From contig JAZRXD010000036.1 of NCBI GenBank assembly GCA_045600045.1, forward strand, positions 1 through 18,077: a stretch of 18,077 nucleotides of DNA, written 5' to 3'. The notes beneath the pieces were generated by a model that was not told the origin of the DNA, did no database searches, and saw only the letters and a program-made list of their open reading frames with translations. This document shows, one piece after another, positions 1 to 8,200 of this stretch. This DNA comes from UBA1715 sp045600045 (GTDB lineage Bacteria; Bacteroidota; Bacteroidia; Bacteroidales; UBA1715). Position 1 is the stretch's first letter; every line of letters starts with the position of its first letter. Both the position numbers and the translations under genes were made by a program.

Positions 1-192
1 GAAGTCTATGCAGTTAATCATACAATTTTTGTGAAGAACGCCGAAGGCAAAAACATAACAATTTATGACAATACAGGTCGCTGTTTGTCACAAATGAAAA
101 ACGCTCGATACGAAAATAAATTCTCAATTCTTCTGGATGGAATTTACTTCGTAAAAGTTGGAAACGAGTCGTTTAAGGTAATCGTTAAATAA
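1..192 (+). CDS. C-terminal end of a secreted protein with a T9SS type A sorting domain (5' partial)
   Basis: Only the last 63 codons are present, read in frame from base 1 to the TAA at 190-192; the start lies outside the window. The visible residues have the usual pattern of a type A sorting domain: NAEGKNITIYDNTGR, then a short variable stretch, then LLDGIYFVKVGNESFKVIVK at the very end. In Bacteroidota this domain directs a protein across the outer membrane through the type IX secretion system and is then cut off as the protein is anchored or released. The function of the mature protein cannot be told from this fragment. A strong terminator at 264-299 follows, so this gene ends its transcription unit. 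Confidence 0.85.
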   Translation, partial: EVYAVNHTIFVKNAEGKNITIYDNTGRCLSQMKNARYENKFSILLDGIYFVKVGNESFKVIVK

Positions 193-226
193 TGCACAAT
201 GGATGGGTAATAATGATTAAATGAAA

Positions 227-257
227 CTGTCATTTCGTAGCGTAGAAATCTGCTAAC
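227..257. repeat. Degenerate copy of a palindromic intergenic element
   Basis: The sequence around CTGTCATTTCGTAG / CGTAGAAATCTGCTAAC can pair ATTTC (232-236) with GAAAT (245-249), and CGTAG is repeated in tandem at 236-245. It resembles, from memory, the scattered GTCATTTCGAGCGnAGCGAGAAATCT-like palindromes common between genes in Bacteroidota genomes, but in an eroded form. Only one copy is seen in this window, so the assignment rests on resemblance. Confidence 0.35.
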
Positions 258-263
258 AAATAC

Positions 264-299
264 AAAAATGCTGAATCAATTTTGGTTCGGCATTTTTTT
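264..299 (+). terminator. Rho-independent terminator after the T9SS cargo gene
   Basis: A 9-bp stem is formed by 269-277 (TGCTGAATC) and 284-292 (GGTTCGGCA), including two G-U pairs, with a 6-base loop. It is flanked by five A's (264-268) and seven T's (293-299), so the stem can be extended by A-U pairs. It begins 71 bases after the stop of the T9SS cargo gene and lies before the promoter of the next gene. Confidence 0.85.
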
Positions 300-348
300 A
301 TACTCATACCCTATCCCTTAATCATTTAAATGCTTCTTTTAAAATGAA

Positions 349-378
349 TTGCTCTTTATAAATAAATCTCTATTTTTG
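349..378 (+). promoter_or_regulatory. Bacteroidota-type promoter for the SpmA/SpmB-like gene
   Basis: TATTTTTG at 371-378 matches the Bacteroidota -7 consensus TAnnTTTG. A TTG at 349-351 sits 19 bases upstream, the usual distance for the -33 element. Only 18 bases separate the -7 box from the ATG at 397, implying a very short leader. A weak AAGG lies at 391-394, the only Shine-Dalgarno-like bases seen upstream of a start in this region. Confidence 0.6.
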
Positions 379-396
379 TAAATAAAATTAAGGCAG

Positions 397-1623
397 ATGG
401 CATTAAACTATATTTGGGTTGCTTTTTTTCTCATTGGCTTTGTCGTTGCCTTAATTCGTCTCATTTTCTTTGGTGATACAGAAATATTTTCGCAAGTAAT
501 GCAAGGGATATTCTCCGATGCCAAAAACGGTTTTGAGATTTCCATTGGACTAACCGGTGTTTTGGCTCTATGGCTGGGCTTTATGAAAATCGGTGAACGA
601 GGTGGAATCATCAACTTGCTAGCTAAAATTATAGCGCCATTTTTCAGAAAAATTTTTCCTGAAATACCCAAAGACCATCCTGTTTACGGCACTATGATGC
701 TGAATATTGCAGCAAATATGCTTGGCCTTGATAACGCTGCAACTCCAATGGGGTTAAAAGCAATGAATGAAATGCAAGAATTCAATAAAGACAAAGACAC
801 TGCATCTAATGCACAAATAATGTTTTTGGTTTTAAATACTTCCGGGCTAACACTTATCCCAACAACCATAATGGTGTATCGAGCTCAAGCAGGCGCTGCC
901 GACCCAACCGATGTTTTTCTGCCAATTTTGTTTGCAACTTTTTTCTCAACTTTAATTGGATTTCTCACGGTAGCCATCGTACAGAAAATCAATTTATTCA
1001 ATAAAACCATTCTCTTATATTTAGGAACAATTTCAGCACTCATTTTTGGTTTGTTGTTTTACCTAAAAACATTGCCAGCCGAAGAATTGAAAATAGTTTC
1101 AAGCGTATTGGGAAATGTTATTTTGTTCTCCATAATCATTTCATTTTTTGTGGCGGGACTAATCAAAAAAGTTAACATTTGGGATGCTTTTATCGAAGGT
1201 GCAAAAGACGGTTTCGGCGTTGCCATAAAAATAATTCCCAACCTTATTGCAATTCTCGTTGGTATCGGCATTTTTAGAACGGTCGGCGGACTGGACCTTA
1301 TTTGCAACGGATTGGCTTGGTGTTTCAATTCTCTTGGCATCGACACCGATTTTGTTCCAGCTTTACCAACTGCATTTATGAAACCATTGAGCGGCACCGG
1401 TGCACGTGGATTAATGATTGACGCAATGAACACTTACGGTCCAGATTCCTTTGTCGGTAAACTTTCGTGTATTTTCCAAGGAGCAACCGACACAACGTTC
1501 TACATTATTGCAGTGTACTTCGGTTCTGTTGGAATACGAAAGACTCGCCATGCTATAGGTTGTGGTTTGATAGCTGATTTCGCAGGAATTGTCGCCGCTA
1601 TTTTTATCGCATATTTGTTCTAA
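397..1623 (+). CDS. Fused SpmA/SpmB-type nucleoside-recognition (Gate) domain membrane protein
   Basis: This 408-residue integral membrane protein carries two related Gate (nucleoside recognition) halves. The first half has the SpmA signature: GLTGVLALWLGFMKIGERGG, then NIAANMLGLDNAATPMGLKAM, then FLVLNTSGLTLIPTTIMVYR. The second half, from about residue 260, has the SpmB pattern: FIEGAKDGFGVAIKIIPNL followed by LVGIGIFRTVGG and further hydrophobic helices. Bacillus spore maturation proteins A and B are separate, whereas here they are joined in one chain, a common arrangement in Bacteroidota. These bacteria do not form spores, so the name carries no function here; transport of a small molecule or a membrane-assembly role is possible but not shown. 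The ATG at 397 suits the promoter at 349-378. The next gene starts 77 bases downstream. Confidence 0.9.
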   Translation: MALNYIWVAFFLIGFVVALIRLIFFGDTEIFSQVMQGIFSDAKNGFEISIGLTGVLALWLGFMKIGERGGIINLLAKIIAPFFRKIFPEIPKDHPVYGTMMLNIAANMLGLDNAATPMGLKAMNEMQEFNKDKDTASNAQIMFLVLNTSGLTLIPTTIMVYRAQAGAADPTDVFLPILFATFFSTLIGFLTVAIVQKINLFNKTILLYLGTISALIFGLLFYLKTLPAEELKIVSSVLGNVILFSIIISFFVAGLIKKVNIWDAFIEGAKDGFGVAIKIIPNLIAILVGIGIFRTVGGLDLICNGLAWCFNSLGIDTDFVPALPTAFMKPLSGTGARGLMIDAMNTYGPDSFVGKLSCIFQGATDTTFYIIAVYFGSVGIRKTRHAIGCGLIADFAGIVAAIFIAYLF

Positions 1624-1700
1624 TATTGTTTTTTCTAAAAAAACACAGTAGAACACTCCTTAAGTCAATTATTTTACTACCTTCGTTGAAATTTTTCACG

Positions 1701-3821
1701 ATGAAACTTAAACGACTTCTACCCATTTCGGTAATTATCATAACCTCTCTTCTTTTAGGAGCATTTTTCGTTTACGAAAATAACGAACCTAAAGAAAAGC
1801 TGATTGTCAATTCAACCTACGAAATCTTAAAATCATTCCACTATAATCCTCAAAATCTTGATGATGGATTTTCGGAAAAAGTATTTGATCTTTATATGAA
1901 AAGTCTTGACTACAACAAGATGTATTTCACAAAAGACCAAATTGACATTCTTAGCACATACAAAACAAAAATCGACGACCAAATCAGAGGTAATTCATTG
2001 GAATTCTTTAATTTATCTATCGAATTAATAGAGGCTCAAGTAAAAAAAATCATTGATTTGTATCCTGAATTTCTTAGTAAACCAATCAACTACACTACAA
2101 TAGAAACAATAAACCTCAACCGTGACAAACGCGATTATTGCATTTCGCAAACCGACTTGGAGGAATATTGGAGAAAATATATAAAATATCAAGTCCTCAC
2201 CGAAATTATTTCGTTGGAAAACGATCAAAAAAAGAAGTTGGAAAGCGACTCCACGTTTGTTGGCAAAACCACCGAGCAACTCGAAGATACAGCCCGTAGC
2301 ATCATTCTTAAACGCTATGACACCCGATTCAAACGAATCACAAAAATTTCGAGAAACGATAGATTTTCTTCATACGTGAATGCAATCGCCGGTGCTTTTG
2401 ATCCACACACGAACTATTTTCCACCTACAGAAAAAGAAGATTTTGACATTTCCATGTCAGGAAAATTAGAAGGTATTGGTGCCACACTTTCTGAAAAAGA
2501 TGGCTATATAAAAGTTGTGGAAATTGTTCCTGGTAGTCCATCCTGGAAACAAGGGGAATTGAAAGCCGAAGATATTATTTTAAAAGTTGCCCAAGGCGAC
2601 AACGAACCTGTGGAAATTGTTGATATGCGTCTGGACGAAGCTGTTCGTCTTATCCGTGGCCCCAAAGGAACTAAAGTTGTTTTGACCGTAAAAAAAATCG
2701 ACGGTTCTATCGTTCAAATTCCTATTATTCGCGATGTAATTGTCCTCGAAGAAAAATATGCGAAATCTACTATTCTAACAACCAACGACAAAAAATCGTA
2801 TAGAATTGGTTACATCTATTTGCCGCAATTTTACACCGACATGAATGATTCTCACGGACGCAAATGTTCCGAAGACATAAAAAAAGAAGTTACAAAATTA
2901 AAAAATGCAAATGTTGACGGTATTCTTATCGACATAAGAAATAACGGTGGCGGATCTCTTAACGACGTTGTTGAAATTGGCGGACTATTCATCGATAAAG
3001 GACCAATCGTACAAGTCAAATCAATGAACGAACCTGCACGAGCATACAACGACAATGATGGTAAAGTGCTTTATGACGGTCCAATGGCAATTATGGTTAA
3101 CACTTTCAGTGCATCGGCATCGGAAATACTTGCCGCCGCTATGCAAGACTACAAACGTGCCATAATTATAGGAACCGAATCAACCTACGGCAAAGGAACT
3201 GTTCAACGAATCATAGATATTGACAGACTTGTATCGCACGAATATCACGCACAAAAACCTCTGGGAGCTGTAAAAATTACCATTCAAAAATTCTATAGAA
3301 TCAATGGTGGAACGACTCAATTCCAAGGTGTTAAGCCAGATATTATTTTACCAGACATGTACGACAAAATCGAAATTGGCGAAAAAGAGCTAGACTATCC
3401 GTTGCCTTGGTCGGAAATTAAATCTGTTCCATACACAACTTGGAATAAAGCACCAAACATCAAAGATTTGTCGAAAAAAAGTGCCAACAGAACACAAAAA
3501 GATTCATCGTTCGTGTTGTTAAAAGAAGCCGCAAAATGGCTAGCCGACACAAAAGATGAAGAATCCATTCCTCTTGAACTTTCAGAATTCAGAAAGAAAG
3601 ATGAAGAAGATATTGCATTGTCCAAGAAATACAAAGATGCAGGCAAGCGCAACGTCCCATTCGAAATCATAAATTGGGAAATTGCATCAAACGAAAATGC
3701 GACATTGGATTCGGTGGAAAACAAACGTATTGAGGACTGGAATAAATCTATCAAAGAAGACGTTACACTCTACGAATCATATTTGATTCTTTCCGACCAT
3801 ATCAAAAATCTTCAAAAATAG
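1701..3821 (+). CDS. prc: Carboxy-terminal processing protease, Prc/Tsp type (peptidase family S41A)
   Basis: The reading frame is open from an ATG at 1626, but the ATG at 1701 is preferred because it opens directly into a signal or membrane anchor, MKLKRLLPISVIIITSLLLG. This gives 706 residues, close to the length of E. coli Prc. A helical N-terminal region is followed by a PDZ domain (about 250-335, starting near GKLEGIGATLSEKDGYIKVV) and then the S41 protease core. The core contains DIRNNGGGSL, the serine motif SASASE (catalytic Ser472 by comparison with Prc) and GKGTVQ with catalytic Lys498. The C-terminal 170 or so residues are charged and helical, as in Tsp. The enzyme cuts C-terminal tails of periplasmic proteins and lipoproteins and acts in envelope upkeep. 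No clear terminator or promoter separates it from the gene upstream; a TACCTTCG box at 1678-1685 is only a weak -7 candidate. Confidence 0.93.
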   Translation: MKLKRLLPISVIIITSLLLGAFFVYENNEPKEKLIVNSTYEILKSFHYNPQNLDDGFSEKVFDLYMKSLDYNKMYFTKDQIDILSTYKTKIDDQIRGNSLEFFNLSIELIEAQVKKIIDLYPEFLSKPINYTTIETINLNRDKRDYCISQTDLEEYWRKYIKYQVLTEIISLENDQKKKLESDSTFVGKTTEQLEDTARSIILKRYDTRFKRITKISRNDRFSSYVNAIAGAFDPHTNYFPPTEKEDFDISMSGKLEGIGATLSEKDGYIKVVEIVPGSPSWKQGELKAEDIILKVAQGDNEPVEIVDMRLDEAVRLIRGPKGTKVVLTVKKIDGSIVQIPIIRDVIVLEEKYAKSTILTTNDKKSYRIGYIYLPQFYTDMNDSHGRKCSEDIKKEVTKLKNANVDGILIDIRNNGGGSLNDVVEIGGLFIDKGPIVQVKSMNEPARAYNDNDGKVLYDGPMAIMVNTFSASASEILAAAMQDYKRAIIIGTESTYGKGTVQRIIDIDRLVSHEYHAQKPLGAVKITIQKFYRINGGTTQFQGVKPDIILPDMYDKIEIGEKELDYPLPWSEIKSVPYTTWNKAPNIKDLSKKSANRTQKDSSFVLLKEAAKWLADTKDEESIPLELSEFRKKDEEDIALSKKYKDAGKRNVPFEIINWEIASNENATLDSVENKRIEDWNKSIKEDVTLYESYLILSDHIKNLQK

Positions 3822-3851
3822 CATAACGTTCCGAATATCATCTTGTTACGA

Positions 3852-3906
3852 TTTTTTTGTCAAAAAAAGAAAATCCTTACTTTGTTTTTTTGTTTCGCAA
3901 AAAAAA
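3852..3906. repeat. Twin T7G / CA7 tracts able to form alternative hairpins
   Basis: TTTTTTTG occurs at 3852-3859 and 3885-3892, and CAAAAAAA at 3861-3868 and 3898-3905. The second T tract can pair either back with 3861-3868 (8 bp, 16-base loop) or forward with 3898-3905 (8 bp, TTTCG loop), so the two hairpins exclude each other. The stems are almost all A-T and hence weak. This could be curved promoter DNA, a weak termination signal after the protease gene, or simply low-complexity spacer. Confidence 0.35.
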
Positions 3907-3916
3907 CGTACATTTC
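3889..3916 (+). promoter_or_regulatory. Candidate Bacteroidota-type promoter for the lipoprotein gene
   Basis: TACATTTC at 3909-3916 matches TAnnTTTG in seven of eight positions and lies 17 bases before the ATG at 3934. A TTTG at 3889-3892 is 16 bases upstream, slightly closer than usual. A second possibility is TTACTTTG at 3877-3884 with TTTG at 3856-3859. The sequence does not decide between them. Confidence 0.3.
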
Positions 3917-3933
3917 GGTGATAAATATTTTTA

Positions 3934-4842
3934 ATGAAAAGACAGATTTTTTCAATAGTAATTCCCGTTCTTTGCTTGCTGATTACCTCATGTGGTAAAG
4001 CACAAAAAGACACTGCATCCAACACTATTGAAAAAGCAGCTCTAACGGTTCAAGAAGTAACGACAAACAAGAATCTAGTCGGCATGATTAACGGTACAAT
4101 TTATTGTGTACCATCTCCTTACGAAATCATGAGCCACGTACGGGAACTTGACATTCAATACAATCAAACTCTTCCTAATTCCGTTATGAATCTCAATCTA
4201 TATGATTCCCAATTCAAGAAACTTTTGAATATGGGTATTTACGGTATTGACATTTCATACATGACTTTATACGACCAGGTTTCCGAAGCACTTAATTATT
4301 TTGCCGCTTTGAAAACCTTGGCAAATCAAATTGAACTTTCCACCATTTTCGATGCCACAACAATGGAACGACTTGAAGACAATATGGCAAATTTGGATTC
4401 ACTTCTTGTCATTCTTACAACAAAATTTCAAGAATCGGACAAATTGCTAAAAGGCGAAAATCAAATGGCAGAAGCTTCATTGATAATGACAGGCTGCTGG
4501 GTCGAAAGTTTGTATTTACTGACTCAAATCCAGAAAATGCAATCCAATCCGAAAACCATTCAAAAAATAGCAGAACATAAATTTGCCGCCGAAGCCATTC
4601 TGAACATTCTCCGTCCGTATTACGAAAAGAATTCGGACTATAAAAACCTCATAAACGACATAGTTGATATTTGTTACGAATTTGACGGAATAGACTATCA
4701 TTATACTTATAAGCCACCCACAACCATAGCCAGCAAACAGTTAACAATCATCAATAGTGAATCACAATTGGATATTCTGCCAGAGCACATCCAACTTGTC
4801 ACTAAAAAAATCGAAGCATTAAGAAATAAGATTATACAATAA
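3934..4842 (+). CDS. Lipoprotein of unknown function
   Basis: The 302-residue product begins with a lipoprotein signal peptide: basic MKRQ, a hydrophobic core, then the lipobox ITSC with Cys20 as the lipidated residue. Residues after Cys20 are GKAQKD, without the acidic stretch that marks surface-exported Bacteroidota lipoproteins, so an inner-leaflet (periplasm-facing) location is more likely. The rest looks helical, with a conserved-looking core containing NMGIYGIDISYMTLYDQV, then NYFAALKTLANQI, then GCWVESLYLLTQI. I recall similar unnamed lipoproteins in Bacteroidota but no known function. Its stop codon TAA overlaps the next ATG by one base (TAATG), so the two genes are probably translated together and their products may work together. 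The start at 3934 is fixed by the signal peptide. Confidence 0.8.
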   Translation: MKRQIFSIVIPVLCLLITSCGKAQKDTASNTIEKAALTVQEVTTNKNLVGMINGTIYCVPSPYEIMSHVRELDIQYNQTLPNSVMNLNLYDSQFKKLLNMGIYGIDISYMTLYDQVSEALNYFAALKTLANQIELSTIFDATTMERLEDNMANLDSLLVILTTKFQESDKLLKGENQMAEASLIMTGCWVESLYLLTQIQKMQSNPKTIQKIAEHKFAAEAILNILRPYYEKNSDYKNLINDIVDICYEFDGIDYHYTYKPPTTIASKQLTIINSESQLDILPEHIQLVTKKIEALRNKIIQ

Positions 4843-5240
4843 TGAAACAATTTCATTTCGCAGCAACAATTTTATTCGTCCTTGCCTCACTTACGTCGTT
4901 TGCACAAGAACCTTGCGCCGACCTTTTAACTGATGAATATGTCTCGAACGGACAATATTACACAACACCAATCAATTTCAACGAGACAAAAGATTGTGAA
5001 ATTACATTCATCGGAGGCAACGAATACAGAATTATTACTTGCACAAGGAATTCATCGAAAATCCACATGCAACTAATTGACAATCAAGAAAATTTATTAT
5101 TTGACAACCAAAAACATTCCTACTCAAACTTTTGGAACTTTCAAATCAAAAAAACAATAACCTGTACCGTTAAATTAACATTGGTTGAAAACAATGTGGA
5201 ATCCGATGAAATTATTTTATTGGTAGGTTTTAAAAAATAG
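4842..5240 (+). CDS. Small secreted protein of unknown function
   Basis: The product has 132 residues. It starts with a clear signal peptide (MKQFHFAATILFVLASLTSF then AQ), probably cut after the Ala of SFA. The mature part of about 110 residues is rich in Thr, Asn and beta-prone residues and has Cys in EPCADLL, TKDCEITF, IITCTRN and TITCTVK. It alternates polar and hydrophobic residues like a small beta sandwich, a little like domains that bind ligand or partner proteins in the periplasm. No family was recognised. The start overlaps the lipoprotein stop by one base. The promoter of the following transporter gene begins inside its last codons (TTG at 5220-5222). Confidence 0.72.
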   Translation: MKQFHFAATILFVLASLTSFAQEPCADLLTDEYVSNGQYYTTPINFNETKDCEITFIGGNEYRIITCTRNSSKIHMQLIDNQENLLFDNQKHSYSNFWNFQIKKTITCTVKLTLVENNVESDEIILLVGFKK

Positions 5241-5248
5241 TACATTTG
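5220..5248 (+). promoter_or_regulatory. Bacteroidota-type promoter for the transporter-rbfA-recG operon
   Basis: TACATTTG at 5241-5248 is an exact match to the -7 consensus TAnnTTTG. TTG at 5220-5222 lies 18 bases upstream as the -33 element, inside the end of the preceding gene. The -7 box begins at the base after the upstream stop codon and is 19 bases from the ATG at 5268. This would drive the nine-gene run to 15902, on top of any read-through from upstream. Confidence 0.65.
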
Positions 5249-5267
5249 CACACAAAAATAACAAAAC

Positions 5268-8200
5268 ATGAGTGAACGAATAATAGAAGCTTTATTGAAG
5301 CTATTTGCAGTTTTTGCAAAAACCGATGGTAACAAAAGTGATAAAATAAAAATTGTAGAATTATTTCTTGCCGCACAATTAAACAAAGAATTGGCAAAAA
5401 AATTTCTTCCTACATTCGAACAGGAATACGACGAAGTGATGGCCGACGTCAATCGTATTACTGAAAAAGCCGCTAAAAAAGGTGAAGTTGATGCTGAAGC
5501 ATTAAAATATAAAATCGAAGCAAAACTTTCTGCTCGTATCCACAAAATTGGCAACAACATAAACCAAGAATTGACTCAACGTCAAAAATTGTATGTTATC
5601 ATCAGTTTGTTGGAATTCGTTTCTACAGATAATTCAATAACCGACACTGAAAAAGAATATTTGAATGCTCTTGTTGAAGATTTGAACATCGACACTGAAG
5701 AATACAACCAATTGTGCGAATTCATTCTTCACGAATTTTCGGAAATTCCAGATTCCGAGAATTTGCTGGTAATCAACAACACACAGGAATCTGGTGAAAT
5801 GTTGGCAAAACACATTTGCTCTCCTCACCTTTCCGGTATGATAAAAGTTTTCTATTTGCGTGCATCCAACCTATTGATATTCCGTTCGTTCCAAGTTGGC
5901 GAAATTACATTGAACAGCCAACCAATTTACGAAGACAAGGTTACGATTCTGAATATTGGTACTGCAATCAGAAGCATGCAGATGAAGCCAATTTACTACA
6001 GCGAAATTTTGAATACATTCAACGCCGGCAGTTCTAACGAAGGTGTTGTGTTCAATGTTGACGACATCACATACAAATTCCGTGGCGGAAATATTGGTCT
6101 CCACGAATTTTCTATCGAAGAAACTTCAGGAAGTTTGGTCGGAATCATGGGTGCGTCAGGTGCTGGCAAATCAACATTGCTGAACGTTTTGAACGGAAAC
6201 TACATTCCAACAAGCGGAAAAGTTACCATCAACAATATTGATCTTCATCACGACACCGAAGGAAAATTAAACGGACTTATCGGTTTCGTACCACAAGACG
6301 ACCTTTTGATTAAGGAATTGACAGTTTACGAAAACCTTTTCTACAGTGCAAAACTTTGCTTTGACAACTTAACTGACGAAGAAATCGCAGAACGATGCGA
6401 AAAAGTTCTACAAAGTTTAGGATTGTACGAACGAAAAGACAATGTTGTTGGTGACGAATTGAAGAAAGAAATTTCAGGAGGACAAAGAAAACGTTTGAAT
6501 ATCGCATTGGAGTTAATCCGTGAACCTGCAATCTTGTTCCTTGATGAACCAACTTCCGGTTTGTCTTCAAAAGACTCAGAAAATATTATGGACCTTTTGA
6601 AGGAACTTGCTTTAAAGGGCAAATTGGTGTTCGTTGTTATTCACCAACCATCTTCCGATATTTTCAAAACATTCGATAGATTGGTTATTTTGGATACTGG
6701 CGGTTTCCAAATTTACTATGGTGCTCCAGTTGATTCAATTATGTACTTCAAACAATGCACAGGCCAAGCCGATGCAAACATTAGCGAATGTCCAACCTGC
6801 GGTAACGTGAATCCGGAACAAATCTTCAACATTACCGAAGCAAAGATTTTGAACGAAGACGGAACTCCAATGTTGAACGAAAGACGTCAGGAAATTCGTA
6901 AACTCGCTCCTACCGACTGGTTCGAAAAATATAGAGAAAACCGAAAAGAGGCAGAGAACAAGCCTATTCCTGAAAAATTGCCGGAAATCACATTCAAAAT
7001 TCCTAACTGGTTCCGTCAGTTGAAAGTATTCATAAAACGAGATCTTTTGTCTAAGGTTTCGAATATGCAATATATGCTTATCAATGGTTTGGAATCGCCA
7101 ATTATTGCAGTATTCTTAGCTTTTATCATTAAATATTGGAACGTTGACGAAAACGGAAGTGTCGGCTATTGCTTGATGAACAACGCAAATATTCCTGTTT
7201 ACATTTTCATGTTGGTAATTTGCGGTTTCTTCGTAGGTTTAACAGCCAGCGCCGAGGAAATCTTCCGCGATCAGAAAATCCGTAGCCGAGAATCGTTCCT
7301 ACATTTAAGTTGGTCAAGCTACTTGATTTCAAAAATCATCATTCTTTTGTTTATTTCGGCAATTCAATCGTTTATGTTCGTGATTTGCGGAAACTTGATT
7401 CTTGGACTTCACGGATTATTCTTCAAATATTGGTTAATGGCTTTCAGCGTTTGGAGCTTCGCCAACATTTTGGGACTAATTATTTCTGACTCATTTAACG
7501 ACATTAAGACTATCTACATTTTGATTCCATTCCTTGTAATTCCACAAATTATCTTGAGTGGTATCATCGTAAGTTTCGACAAATTGAACCCAACAATTTC
7601 AAATCCACAGGATATTCCGTTCTACGGCGAAATTATCACATCTCGTTGGGCATACGAAGGTTTGGCAGTTGAACAATATGCAAATAACAAATACGAAGCT
7701 CCGTTCTTTGATTTGGACATGAAAATCAGCGAATGCAGCTATCGCAAAGGTGAATGGTCAAACCAATTAAATAACAAATTGAACGACTGCATCCGTTTCC
7801 AAGAATACAACGAAAATCAAGAGCAATTCAACAAGAATCTTATATTGGTTTCCAACGAAATCAAGAAAGAATTGAAAAACACTGGAAACATTATCAAAAT
7901 TGACCAAAACGTCGTTGATAATTTGGCTTCAGGAAATGTTTCGAAAGAAAATTTGGTTACGGCACGTCAATACATTGCAGACGTAAAACAATATTACATC
8001 AAACAAAACAACAAATACCGCTCTCAAAAAGACAAATTGACACATTCAATCATTGTTGAACTTGGTAACAAAGCTTGCGAAGAAATGAATCTTCCAACAA
8101 TTGAACGCACACCACACATGATTGACAGTCTTGGTAATGCGGCATTTCTTGATATTAAGAAAAATTACTATAACGAGGCGTTGGAAGACTTCTGTAAAAA

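Noticed and set aside
1059..1433. Minus-strand open frames inside plus-strand genes, such as this one
   Set aside because: They lie opposite well-supported conserved genes and their translations show no recognisable domain or start context.
397..1623. Calling the SpmA/SpmB protein a sporulation gene
   Set aside because: Bacteroidota do not sporulate. The name only reflects family ancestry.
1628..1645. A-T hairpin GTTTTTT...AAAAAAC after the SpmA/SpmB gene as a terminator
   Set aside because: The stem is almost only A-T pairs and no T run follows it, so it is unlikely to stop transcription.
1626..1700. Longer start of the protease gene at 1626
   Set aside because: The 25 extra residues lie before a clean signal/anchor that begins at the ATG at 1701, so the internal start is preferred.
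5268..5735. Reading the TerB-like region as tellurite resistance
   Set aside because: TerB-like domains are widespread in proteins unrelated to tellurite and no other ter genes are present.
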